The notes under the pieces: model-generated | Databases searched by the model: none | The model's input: only the letters and a program-made list of their open reading frames with translations | What the model was told of the DNA's origin: nothing | In this document: in pieces, positions 28,961 to 41,410 of the stretch | Numbering within the stretch: position 1 is the first letter of the stretch | Layout: every line of letters begins with the position of its first letter | Program-made: the position numbers and the translations under genes | Assembly: GCA_016801845.1 (NCBI GenBank) | Contig: CM028928.1 | Span: 8,638,327 to 8,702,326, forward strand | DNA: 64,000 bases | Source: Polydactylus sextarius | Lineage: Eukaryota; Chordata; Actinopteri; Polynemidae | Reading direction: 5' to 3'

Positions 28961-28994
<34 letters not shown>

Positions 28995-31108
28995 GGCTTC
29001 GTGAAAATGAGTTTCACCCACACACTTTGTTCATACACGCTCACAGACATACAAATGCAATAAATCCCATAAACACAGACTTAGATGACTTCAGGCCTAA
29101 ATGGTAAATCCGCACTGCACAGAGGCACGGCACTTGAAATAAAGATAAAAATAAAAATAAAAATAAAAAATCAGATCATAAAACAGGAGGACTTGGTGAA
29201 ATGCATGAATCTGTCAGACTTAACTCTGGATTTTTATTCTTACAAAGCTGGTTTTATAGATCAGTGGGTTCGTTTTGCTGTTTGAGTCTGTTCATGTGTC
29301 TACTCTGGTTTTTACACAAAGCTCCTAAAAGAGGACAAGTTTCTCCCAGTGAATAAAAAGATAGTAACTAGTAGTACGATTAAGCAGGATAACAGGAGGA
29401 GACTCTGTGATGATAATTGGAAGACAAAACCTTTTGACGTCTATCATTAGAAATGCTGTTACATCATCTCAGATGTCAGACAGTTATGAGCTAAAACCTT
29501 TTCATCAGCAATAAAAAACCACAAACAAAGAAACAAACAAAAAAACAACTCACAACCTGTACACATTTTGATATTATTTGAGACAAATCTCCAGAGTCTT
29601 TGAACTGAGAATGAAATGAGATTATTCCAAAAAACAAACAAACAAACAAACTTTGTGTGAATCTCAGGCCTGTAATATCCCTTTGTTCTCAATGCCATAG
29701 TAATAATCAGTAGTTTTGTTTTGCTGTAGCCTTCAAACTTGTGTTGACTACCAGCAGTGTGCTTCTTGCCAATCATTATGTCATGTAAAATTAACGAGAA
29801 ACACTCCAGTCACAGTTGCTGCCAGTATGGCCCACAAGCTGCTGCTGTCAGAGAGAGACCTATATAACCTTATGTTATTTCTTTACATTGTGAGGGAGGA
29901 TATGTGAGTTTATGTGTGCGCAAACCAGTGAAAGCCCCTACATGCAAGATATGTTTCTTTGTAAGAGACAGGCATAAAAACTACGCATACAGTACAAATG
30001 AAGGTGCATACAAATATGTGAGTTGTGTGTCTTCAGAGCCCTATATTCCCTCTGGTGGCGTGCTTCTACTACCTCTGTGATTTTATGTCTTAGTGTAACG
30101 GTCCCTCTCAGCCCCTCAGCTCCTCTTAAAGATATAGCTGTCACTTCTTTTCCCCCTCCCAAGGCTTGGTATTGCTTATTTACTGGCTAGATCTCGTATT
30201 TCCCTGCCAGAAACTTCTTCTGTTTATCTTTGTGACATTCATTGTGTTGCATTTTCTCTTCTTCAACATTTTTTTATCCGACTTCTCTCCCCATTGCACA
30301 CTTCCTTTTCGCTCCCTTTCTCTGTCTCCTTTCGCCCTGTTTAAGGGGTAAAGACACTACAGAGATACTCTCCTCCTCTCCCAGCTGCTATTGATTCTCA
30401 ACTCAACTTACCAAAATCAATAAAACACCGATTGGATCAAAAAGGGAGAGTAGAGGGTGAGAAGGAAGAGGAGAAAAGAGAGAAACCAGAAAGAGGAAAG
30501 TGTTGTTGGGATGAAGATAAAAAAATGAATCCCCGGAAATCCACATTAAAAATTACTCTAAAAAATGAGAGCAAAAATAAATAAATAAATAAATAAAAAT
30601 CTTTTATCTAAAACTTCATCTACAAGAAATCTTCTTTATTTTTCACAGAGTCATCATAGGCTTAAGGGGCATTCACTCAGCAGCAGCAAGTAAATTAAGA
30701 CGGACAACAAAATAAAACTATCTGGATGTGTGTGAGGTGTCCTGATCCTTATTGACTGGCCTGAGGAAATGGTTTTGTTTGATGGAGGAGATTGTGTGAG
30801 AGAGAAAGAGAGAGAGAGAGAGAGGGAGAGAGGCCCAATGGAGCTATCGCAGCCCAGACTATTTCTCTCAGTTACTGTAATTTCATAGGTGCCCACATAA
30901 CCAATACACACACTACATACACACACACACACAAGTCAGGCATGCACACTTAGTTACGGACCATCCTCCAACAGACAGACAGCGGTGTCTGGCATCATTA
31001 ACCTGGCGTTTTAGTAATTCAGACAGATTGTGGCTGCTGCATTTATATAGGTGAGTGTGTGTGTGAGTGTGTGTGTGTGTGTGTTATATGTCTCTGTAAG
31101 TGTGGTTG

Positions 31109-31140
<32 letters not shown>

Positions 31141-31277
31141 CTGGTGGTGTAGTTGTATTTGTCTTTTTGCTAAGAGAGCAACTTCCTAAACTCTGACCGC
31201 TGGGATATAGATTGCTAAAGAGATAAACGACTTGAAGATGAAGTTTCCCTACATGAACACATGATGCGCGTGCACAC

Positions 31278-31359
<82 letters not shown>

Positions 31360-34300
31360 GCACACGTATTCACGCGTGCACGCACGCACACACACACACA
31401 CTGCCACATTTCATATCAGAAGTTTCCCTAAGCAGTGTTCTACTGCTGAAAAATACCTTTAATTAATCGAGGTATAATAGACAACACAGTCATTAAAAAC
31501 AATAAAGTGAGAAAATTGAGAACATTAGTGAAGCCAAAACATTTTACTCACCCACTGGTCAGTGGTTGCCTCGTGATTGATTGGATGAGTGTTGTATTAT
31601 TGTTATTGAATAATATATATTATGATCTCCAGCAGTGGAGATCAATATGATGGCATGAGAGGGTCTTTGGAAGAAGTGAGTGATTTCATGTTCGTGTCAG
31701 ATACATGGTAACAGTCTTGGCAGTGACTCTTACCTCCCAAGTGATAAGTTCCTCCCGTATTGATGGTGAGGGCCGAGGTGGAGCGCACGGCAGACGCCTC
31801 GTCGCCGTCTATTGTCAACATGGCAAAGTTCTCCTTGGCAACCAGACGGACTGCATGCCACTGTCCGTCGTTCAGGCCCGAACCTGGCGGACAGAGATAA
31901 ACATTTCTTCGGGAAACAGACACCTCACAACTTTAAACCAAAAAATATCTTCACAGTCTTGAAATGCAAATCTGTAGTTAGCGTGAGGTTTTAGATGACT
32001 GATTCCTTGCAACACAATTTCCAGTGAGAATATGATAATTTGAAGTGACTGACTCTGCAAAAAAATCTCATTTTGCTCTACGTCTGTTAAAAATGCAGTA
32101 CCACATTCTTTCATTCATTTGTGAACTTTACATTGATTAAAAAAATGTGGTGTGTTGACAGTAGCAGTTGACTTTACTTGTACCTTATCAAAAATTCATG
32201 ACTAATGTCTTTTACTGTCTTAGAACAAGAATATAGAACATCAAGGGCTTGGTGAGGATTTCAGAGAGAAAGGACTGGATGACTCATCTTTGGTTAAGGG
32301 TGTGTGTAAGTAAAATTTTTCTCTGCTATGCGTGTTTACTTTCTATTTTTGTTGTTCATTGTGTTTTTTTTCTCTTCAGTGGTTGAACACCTGTGTTTTC
32401 TCCTTCTTAGCATCTTCCTTAATGTCTCTTAAGACAGTTAAAGTGAATAAAAACATTAGCTAAGAAACATCCACCTTCCTCTACCACACACACTACACAT
32501 ATTCTCACATGTATGCCAACATATTATTACATATATTATATATATGGTGACGAGTATACCAAATTCTTCCTCTATTGTCTTCTGCTCTCTTACTTTTTCT
32601 GTCTCTTTTTTCTCTCGACGCCTGTTTCTGCCAAATGCTGCTCCCAGTCTCAAGGCCCCTGTGTCTCAACTCCATTAACTCTCAGGGAACCCTCTTTGCG
32701 TTTGAGGACCAGACTGCATTGTGTGTGTGCTCTCTTTCTGTGCATGCAAGCTTTGAGCACTCTGTGCATGTGTATACAAGTCTAAAATGTGTTGCTGTGT
32801 CTGAATATGTCAATGTACTGTGTGTGTTTGTGCGTGTGTTCGTGCAGGGCAGTTTTGTGTTCTCCTTTTCTCTCTCTTCCCTTGTAGCTGTGCTCCATTA
32901 AATATGAGTGATGTTTTGGAGAGGGACATTACTACTGGAGCCGAGAGAGAAGCCAGCTCACTCTCATCACCCTCTCCGCTATACATCACCTCTTACTGAC
33001 ACCAATCTCTATTCATCCTTCCCTCCCATACCTTCCTCTCTATCTCTGATTCTTTCTTTCATCTCTGTCTTTATTTCCTTCCCTGTTTTTAAATTTCACT
33101 TTTCCTCTCTCTCTCTCTCTCTATCTCTACATTTCTCCTCTTGTGGCCATCTGCCACTCTGGCCATCTTTTTCGATTCGGCTCAGCTCAATGCTTCACTG
33201 ACTATAATACATCGATAGTGAGGACAGTGTAGCAAAGTTCAAGGCACGGTCACGTGCAAATCACTTTCAGCAGAGTGTGTGTACCCATGAATCTACACTA
33301 CAAGTCAATATGTACCTTAACATGCTGCATGTGTCAATAGATTTGACCCATAAGAGACTACAAGCTTCTGCCTTTATGAGGCACTTGTGTTGTTTATTTC
33401 CTCCCAGAATGCACTTGGAGGCCATGGCTTTCATGTCAGCAGGGAGTCTAGACTAATTAATCACCTTCAGCAGGATGCCTGCGTTCATGTCTGTGTGCCA
33501 GAGTACGAGTGCGTTCATGGCAGTGACCGAAGAAATTAAGAGCCAAGATGGCCACCTGCCGAGGGGTATAACCGTCGTGGCCTTGTTCGGGGCTGTGCTG
33601 GTTAAATATGCACAAACACACACACAGTCACATCAGTGTTGCAAAAGCGTATTATTTTATAGGAGCTCTGCCAGAGAGTAAACTATGGGGCAAAGATATA
33701 AACTTAGAAGAAATAACAACAGGAAGTAGGGAGATGCAACAGCTTTGTGTTGATGTGTTGACAGTTTGTGTTTTTTTTTTTTTTGTTTGATATTATTTTT
33801 TGGGCATTTTCGCTTTAGATTGGGTATAGAGGGACAGGAAATGAGGAGGAGAGGGAGGAAAGCTTGACTCAGTCAGGATTTGAACCAGCAAATAATTGCA
33901 TGGCTTATATGTCAATGTGGTGCGCAATAACCACTCAACTATCCAGGTGCCCCGTAGGTCAAACTTCTGACCATATACTAGTTTGATTTGCAATCATAAT
34001 CATGTTCTCTGCACCCTCTACAACCTCTTGAACATAATGGAATATAAATACCCTGTAACCTTGTGTCCTCTTCTGTTTTATCACCTGCCATAGCTGTGAA
34101 TGATGAGCTTATCAGCGAGAGCAGCATTACTGAATCTTTGCGTTCATTGTGGCCCACAAACAAATAAGCTCTTAGCTCTCACTCTTTTTTTTTGTTACAA
34201 ACAAGCTTAGATCCTGCACATGCCAGCTGTCTGCCACTGATAAAAAAATGAGTAGAGATAATGAAGGAAAGCAGGAGGAGGAAGAGGATTGTTCAGATTT

Positions 34301-35766
34301 TGACAAGATAAGGCTAGGGGTGGGGGGACTGTCATTTATACATATGAGCCATATAACAAGGTGACAGGCTGACCACTTCACTTTGCTTTGTTTTTGTTTT
34401 GAATGAATAATAAAACAGATCTGTATTATCATCTTGATCTGCACATAGATGTCTGTATAGATAGATGACTGTATGTCAGTTATTTCACAGCAATATCTAT
34501 TTATGAGATGCCCCCCCCCAAAACAAAAAAAAAAACAAACAAAAAAAAAAATCAAAAAACCCTTTATTTTAAATGTCACAAAAGAGACATTTATTTGTTA
34601 AATACTTAAAGATTTATGTTGTTAAAATCTGAGTTAATACAATTTTGTGAAGACAATGTGCAGGACTCTTTGTCCTTGGCAGAGATATACGATGTTGTGT
34701 GTTTAACTACTGACCAGCTGTTTAAACAAGACAAATTATGGTAGTTTTGTTTTGTTTTGTTTTTCGTAAGTCACTTTTATTTAGCTAGTGTGGAGGACAC
34801 TTTTGAAAAAAAAAAAAAAAAAAAACGGTCTTTGACCATTCTTGCTCACACCAGCAGTACATCTAGACCCCAAAAAAAAAAAAAAAAAAAAAAAATGTGA
34901 TTACATTTCATTTCCTGTAGGAATTTCTGGCAAGGGGAGGTTTTACAATGATGAGCTCTCTGCTGCCTGTGTTATGCTCTTGTCTGTGTGAAACGTGGGC
35001 TTGAGGAAAACGAGGAGAGAGCCGACAGAGAGCTGACCAAGGTTTACAGACGAGTGTCCAGACTACTGAGGATGTCTGCAGTGAGCTGAGAGCTCTGAGA
35101 GACATGGTGCTGGAGCAGAGGAGCAGACTCAAGAATATGAAGTCTGAGCTGCAAACTTAAAGAAAAAAAAAAGTGTCTGTTCCTGAGAAAGACAGCATAG
35201 ATAGATAATAAATCAACAAAGCTTTTTACTAATGTGAATCATAATTATCTTCAAAATTTTGACAGATTCATTTTGAGTTGATTGAGTTTCAGCTCTAGAT
35301 TAGATTATGCCTGCATAATGTTAATCTAATTGTCACCTGTTAGAATATATGTAAATATCTAGGGTCTGATTGGTTCTGAATATTCAAAATCATCATTTGA
35401 GAGAGTACTGCAGCAAATTAATCATAATCACTATTTATAGCCAATCTTAAATCAATTATTTATTTAATAAGACAGCCAGACATCTGGAGATTAGGAAAAA
35501 GTGCTTTTATGAATTGGATACCAGTTGGATATCGTGTCATAATAACAGCAATACACAACAAACCAGGGTTTATTGTTTCTTTGTGGCATTTTAAGAATGA
35601 ATTTTCATGAAGATGTCACGCACTGCTTCTTTAGACAGCTTTACTTCAAAACACGTGATTCTCAACTTCTACATTTCAAGTGATGAGTTCCAGACTGACA
35701 ATAACTGAAAACAATGTGACAGCAATTACAGCAGCGCTGGAAGCGACTTGACTGGACAACAACTCC

Positions 35767-35798
<32 letters not shown>

Positions 35799-36056
35799 GA
35801 GGAGGAGGCTGTTGGCATATAAAGAAAAAAACACAGCTTTGGTCATTTAAAAAAAAAAGTTGCAAAAATCATTGACGCTCATAGTCTGAACAAAAGAATT
35901 GGCAGCACTGGTTTTCAGAGTGGAAACCGGTGCAGGAACAGATGAGGGAGGAGTCAAATCAGAAGAAAGAACTGGATGTTTCAGTGACTGAACTAAACTA
36001 CAACTCATCAAGAGCAAAGAAGACAATTTCAAGTATTCTAATAAGAAACCAGAAAA

Positions 36057-36139
<83 letters not shown>

Positions 36140-37870
36140 GTACACAAATGAATAAACACATATTTCAACACAGACAACCTACGTCTAATAAAGAAACAAT
36201 TGTTTTCATAATTTTCTCTTGACAAAAACTAATTGCTTCTGTCCCTGTTATTTTATCTTAAAAAAAGAATCATCTATTTTTAAACACTGATCTTTTTGGT
36301 CCAATTTTCTTGGTTAAATGTTTCTGTATATTTTTTTGTGTTCGCAGGCTCTTTGAACATGGCTTTCTAAACAACTTTAGGAAAGATCAGGTCTTTCAAC
36401 ACAACCACTCCATTCATCTGCAGCAGGATCTTAACAACCCAATTACAGGTAGAGTATGCATTACTACAAGCATCGTATTATTCCCTGGAGGATGGACATA
36501 GCTGAGCTCTCTGATTCTTCATTGTTACTGAAATCTTTACCTGTTAAGGGAATCGACTACTTTAGATTCACTGCCTTTAACAACACGACTGGAGAATGGA
36601 TGGCAGCAAATTTTTACCATAATAGTGAGAGAATTTTACATTATTCTGGGATAACTGATAGTAATCATTTCTTTACAAATACATCAATTTTACAGCTAAA
36701 ATAAGAAAGAGTGGTCTATTTCAGTCTTAGAAAGAAAAAAAAAACATTTACACCTATAACACCTTTAGTGGATTCCTATGAAACACACTTTGACTTTAGG
36801 ATATAGTGACGATACATTGAAATACACTGCCTGAGCCAAAAAAGAGTCACCACAAAAAAAAAAAAAAAAAAAAAAAAGGTCACACACTCTAATATTTCGT
36901 TGGACCACCTTTAACTTTGATTACAGCATGCATTTGCTGTGGCATTGTTATGATAAGCTTCTGCAGTGTTACAAGATTTATTTCCTTCCAGTGTTGCATT
37001 CATTTTTTACCAAGCTCTTGTACTGATGATGGGAGAGTCGGACCACTGCACAAATTCTTCTCCAGCACATCACAAAGATTCTCAATGGGGTTAAGGTCTG
37101 GACTCTGTCGTGGCTGATCCATGTGTAAAAATTATGTCTCACGCTCCCTGAACCAATATTTCACAATTTGAGCCCAATGAATCCTGGCATTGTCATCTTG
37201 GAATAGACCTGTGCCAACAGGGAAGAAAAAGTCCATTGATGGAATAACATGGTCATTCAGTATATTCAGGTAGTCAGCTGACCTCATTCTTTGGCCACAT
37301 GATGTTGATGAACCCAGACCTGACCAACTGCGGCAACCCCAGATCATTGCACTGCCCCCACAGGCTTGTACAGTAGGTATTAGGCATCATGAGTGCATCA
37401 CTTCATCAGGTGGTGACAGTATATGCTTACCACTTGTCATTATCTGTCTTACAAATTAGTTGATCAGAAGACTAATTTCTAAATTCTTTAGTTATTACGC
37501 CTGCACTGCATTTCACTCAAACTTGAGCATCTATGTTGTCCTCGACTTTTATATGCTGCAATTACTGAGTAAATCTAAAATCTTATATGTGTGATCATCA
37601 ATAACCAATACAGCTTAACTAGCTCTTGTAGAGAAATGAGGATCAATATTCAGAAATGAAATATACAGAAATTAAGGCTGCATGGAAACAAAGTCTACAG
37701 CTTTATAGATTAACAATAAACAGTGAGATGTCAACAACGCTCCACTGATGAAGCTAATGTTTCATTTACATTCCATGTTGCTCCATACAATCAGCGGTGT
37801 TAATCCAAATAACCCAATTACTTCCTTGAATGAAATGTGTATTAATTGTGATATCATCACATCAACCATT

Positions 37871-37905
<35 letters not shown>

Positions 37906-40234
37906 AATGGCTTCATCTCATGCTATCCATAATAATTATGACACTGCAAGACACAATATTTATCATGTGCCCTACATTTTTTAAAGCACGATATCCTTTT
38001 CCCTTTGCACAAATACAGGCTCGAATGATGAGAGAAAATAAAAATGTAAAGCATTTCAAAAGTGTAACACCAAAACATAAACAAATATCACTGGAATGGA
38101 TTTTTCTTGCCAAACTTGTAACTGTCAGTAAAGTGCAACTTCACTGACAGTTACAAGTTTGTTCAGCTCTTATCACTCCTAACAAACCAGTGTATTCAAA
38201 ACAGAATGGAATAAGAATAAAGACGATGATGAAACTGTCTTTCATAGGTGGCTCATTTGATTTTGTATACGTACATTTTCATAAGTGTTTGCCTGTATTA
38301 CAAAAAGATCCACTTGCCTTTAAATTGTTTGTCTTTACTCCCATGCAAAATAAACCTAAATCAAACGTGTATTGACACAATGTGCACTGCGCATTTCCAT
38401 TGATAACATCAAATGTGTCTTTAACACATGGCTCACCTCACACTGTGAAGTCCAAAGTGTACAAACAGAGTGAGGTCAGTAAGCCAGCGAGTGTAACAGC
38501 GCTTGATATTGTAGATAAAAATCAATGACTGATACCCAGACTTCAGCTGCTTGGCACGCCAGCAGTTCGTTTACTTAAGCAAATCTTCCATTACTCGCAT
38601 TTTTTTTTCTTTCACCGTCACAGCGGTGTCAGACCAGGACACAGGCTCGAGGAGAGCTCAAAAGTGTGAAAGACAAATGAAGTAAAGCATGAAGAGTTTT
38701 AGCTGAAACACAAACAGACACGTGGGCAGATCGTCACCACCTCTAATCTGTGACATCTGGGCCGAGCTGAAAGAGGTGGAGGAACACTGGGTGGAGCGGA
38801 CTGTCAACCAGGCTCAGGTTTAATGATGGAGGAACAAAGTGGCTAATGTGTAGTGGGAGAAAACAGGGAAAAAAAGAAGTTCTAACTAATGATAGAGCTG
38901 ACCGAAGGTTAATGTTCCTGCTGCAAGCCCTGTGCTGAATCTGGTTGATTTTTAACATTTGCTTATAGATATTTATTGCTGTTGAATATTATATGAATTG
39001 TGTGAGACTGAGCCACATTTCAGGGGCATAGGACACACATAAGATTTGTAACATCTCAAAGATAGAAAGCCTAGATTTAGGCCCAAGTGGCATCCTGTTC
39101 ATGTTTTTCTGCCTGTAAGTGCGCAGGTATTGAATTTCTATTGATTTTAGTTATATTTGTCGCAGAGATAAAAGCCGGATAACAAGCAGTAGCATCAGAC
39201 TAATACAATTTTGACAGAAAGGGAATAGCAAAGGTAAAGTGGAAATAAATACAAATGTGCATAAATAAAAACAAGATTAAAAAAATGAAACATGAAATAA
39301 TAATTCAGGAGGAAATGTAGAGTGGCAAAAAGAAGACAAGGACACGGGTAGAGTTTTAATAGAATACATAGTAAGTTAAAGTTGCTTTTGCTTGTTAAAT
39401 ATCTCATCTGTATTAAATGAGAATTGTAAAAGAAAAAGTGGGAGACAATGATATATTTTACAGGATCTTATCCGGAGATGGCGACCATTTCATCGACCAC
39501 TAAATACATCATGAAACTACAACACTGGCTCAGTTAATACTGAGTCTGTCTGATAAAATGGAAAATGGAAAAAAGTAGAGGTAGTGGTATTTTATAGCTG
39601 TCAGATGAATGTTAATCACAGTCTCAGAGGAAATAAACTGGTTAAATAGGTATCAGAAAGTAATAATTACAATTTCCATATTATCATGTTCAACGTAGGC
39701 GAAAATACAATAAAATAAAATAAACTTTGTGATGAAAATCAGAGAAAATTAAGCACTTGAAAAACAGAAAGCAAAACAAGCAGTGTCATAGCACTATAGG
39801 GCTATGTGTTATATCTGGTTATAATGACTTAAATCATTGACTTCATGGGATTCTTTCCAAATACATTAAAACTCTATGAGCAAAAGTCAACTCTCCTCCT
39901 TCCCACAACATGACAGCCTCTCTTTCAGATATCTCTGACCTGACTTCAAGAGTTTCTTCATCTGAACTTGTCTTCTTAGCTAGGATACTTCAAGGATACT
40001 TCTTGAATTTATTTCCAAAAGCCTTCACAATATTAAAACAATATATAACCTATCTTGTGATTTTTCCTCACCAGAATGGTTAAGTTTCATAATTTTCAAT
40101 CAGATTTAAGAGCAGATCATATCGCAGACACAGTTGGTTCATGAGAGACCTGAACTATACCTTAGTTATGCTGCTGGTGAGTTGAGGATTTCCTCACTCC
40201 TCTTCTCCTAATTTAATTTACCTCTCCATAGCTT

Positions 40235-40294
<60 letters not shown>

Positions 40295-41005
40295 TCCTTC
40301 CCTCCTCCGGCAGTTATCTCTGATTCAATACTGACTGGACAAAATCCAAAGTATTAAACATGGCAAATAATGCTGCACAACACCTTATACATTAGCTCAA
40401 ATTCAAAACTAAATTACTCAAACAATTAAGACAAAGTCTGACCTATTTTCTTTTGCCAAAGGAGCTGTAGCCTTCAACGGTAAATAACCTCTCATGTTAA
40501 TGAATAAAAAAGAAACAAATTACCCCTATCTCCTGACAGGCAACTCTAGCTTCACTGTTTTTTCTATAAAACAATAATCCATTTGCACAGTGTGAAATAT
40601 GGTTATTGATAGTAAATTGATTAATCAGTGGCATCCATATTTATGGCTGATAGTCTGTCTTCTGCAAACATTCAGGAGATTTAAAGTGTAGATGTTACTT
40701 TTGTGATATTATCTTTTCAATCCTTTCTCCCCCCTCCTCTCCTCTCCTCTTCTCTCATCCCCTCTCATCTGCTCCTGTTCCTCCCTGTTTCTTCTCTGTA
40801 TTGATCTTGTACGTATAGTATAAATGAATTTTGTCTGCTATGAATTTATGGGGCCCTCCAGCGTTCATAAATTTATCCTCCGCCATCTCCTCTGCTCCTA
40901 AATATTCGGCCTGCTAAGGTAGTTTGAGGAGCTTTGCGCGTCACTGATGGCAAAGTGCCAACCACACAAAGCCAGGGAATACGACATATTAAGCCTCACC
41001 TCCAG

Positions 41006-41038
<33 letters not shown>

Positions 41039-41326
41039 CGCTCTCTCTTTCTCTCTCAGAGGGAATGAAACAATATAACATTATAATCAGGGGTGGCTGT
41101 AGTGTGTTTTTTTTGCCCTTAAATCTGTGCCTCAGGCCTTTCCATTATTGTAATGCCTTTTGCTTCCCACTCGGACTGTGCAAATAACCGTGTGTGTATG
41201 TGTGGGTGTGTGTGTGAGTGTGTTTCTGGTAGTAATTCTGCATCTCAAAGGAACTGATGTTATTACTTCTAGCTGAGTTGATGGGTGAGAACTTCTGCAT
41301 GCAAGAACACATGAACACACACATGC

Positions 41327-41410
<84 letters not shown>

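Larger units (their letters stand above)
22977..31733 (-). other. cntnap2: cntnap2 intron between exons 7 and 8
   Basis: 8757 bp. It holds GT and GA repeats (about 23948-23968 and 24100-24134), a decayed Tc1 transposon (24541-25272), a TA repeat (26893-26928), an AT-rich segment with POU and homeodomain-like motifs (about 27730-27930), TC/GT near 28960-28996, and the GT/CA repeats at 31054-31401 next to exon 7. Confidence 0.8.

Noticed and set aside
38111..38161. Hairpin as a microRNA gene
   Set aside because: A 3-base loop and about 23-bp stem are too short for a normal Dicer precursor; kept as a structural finding only.
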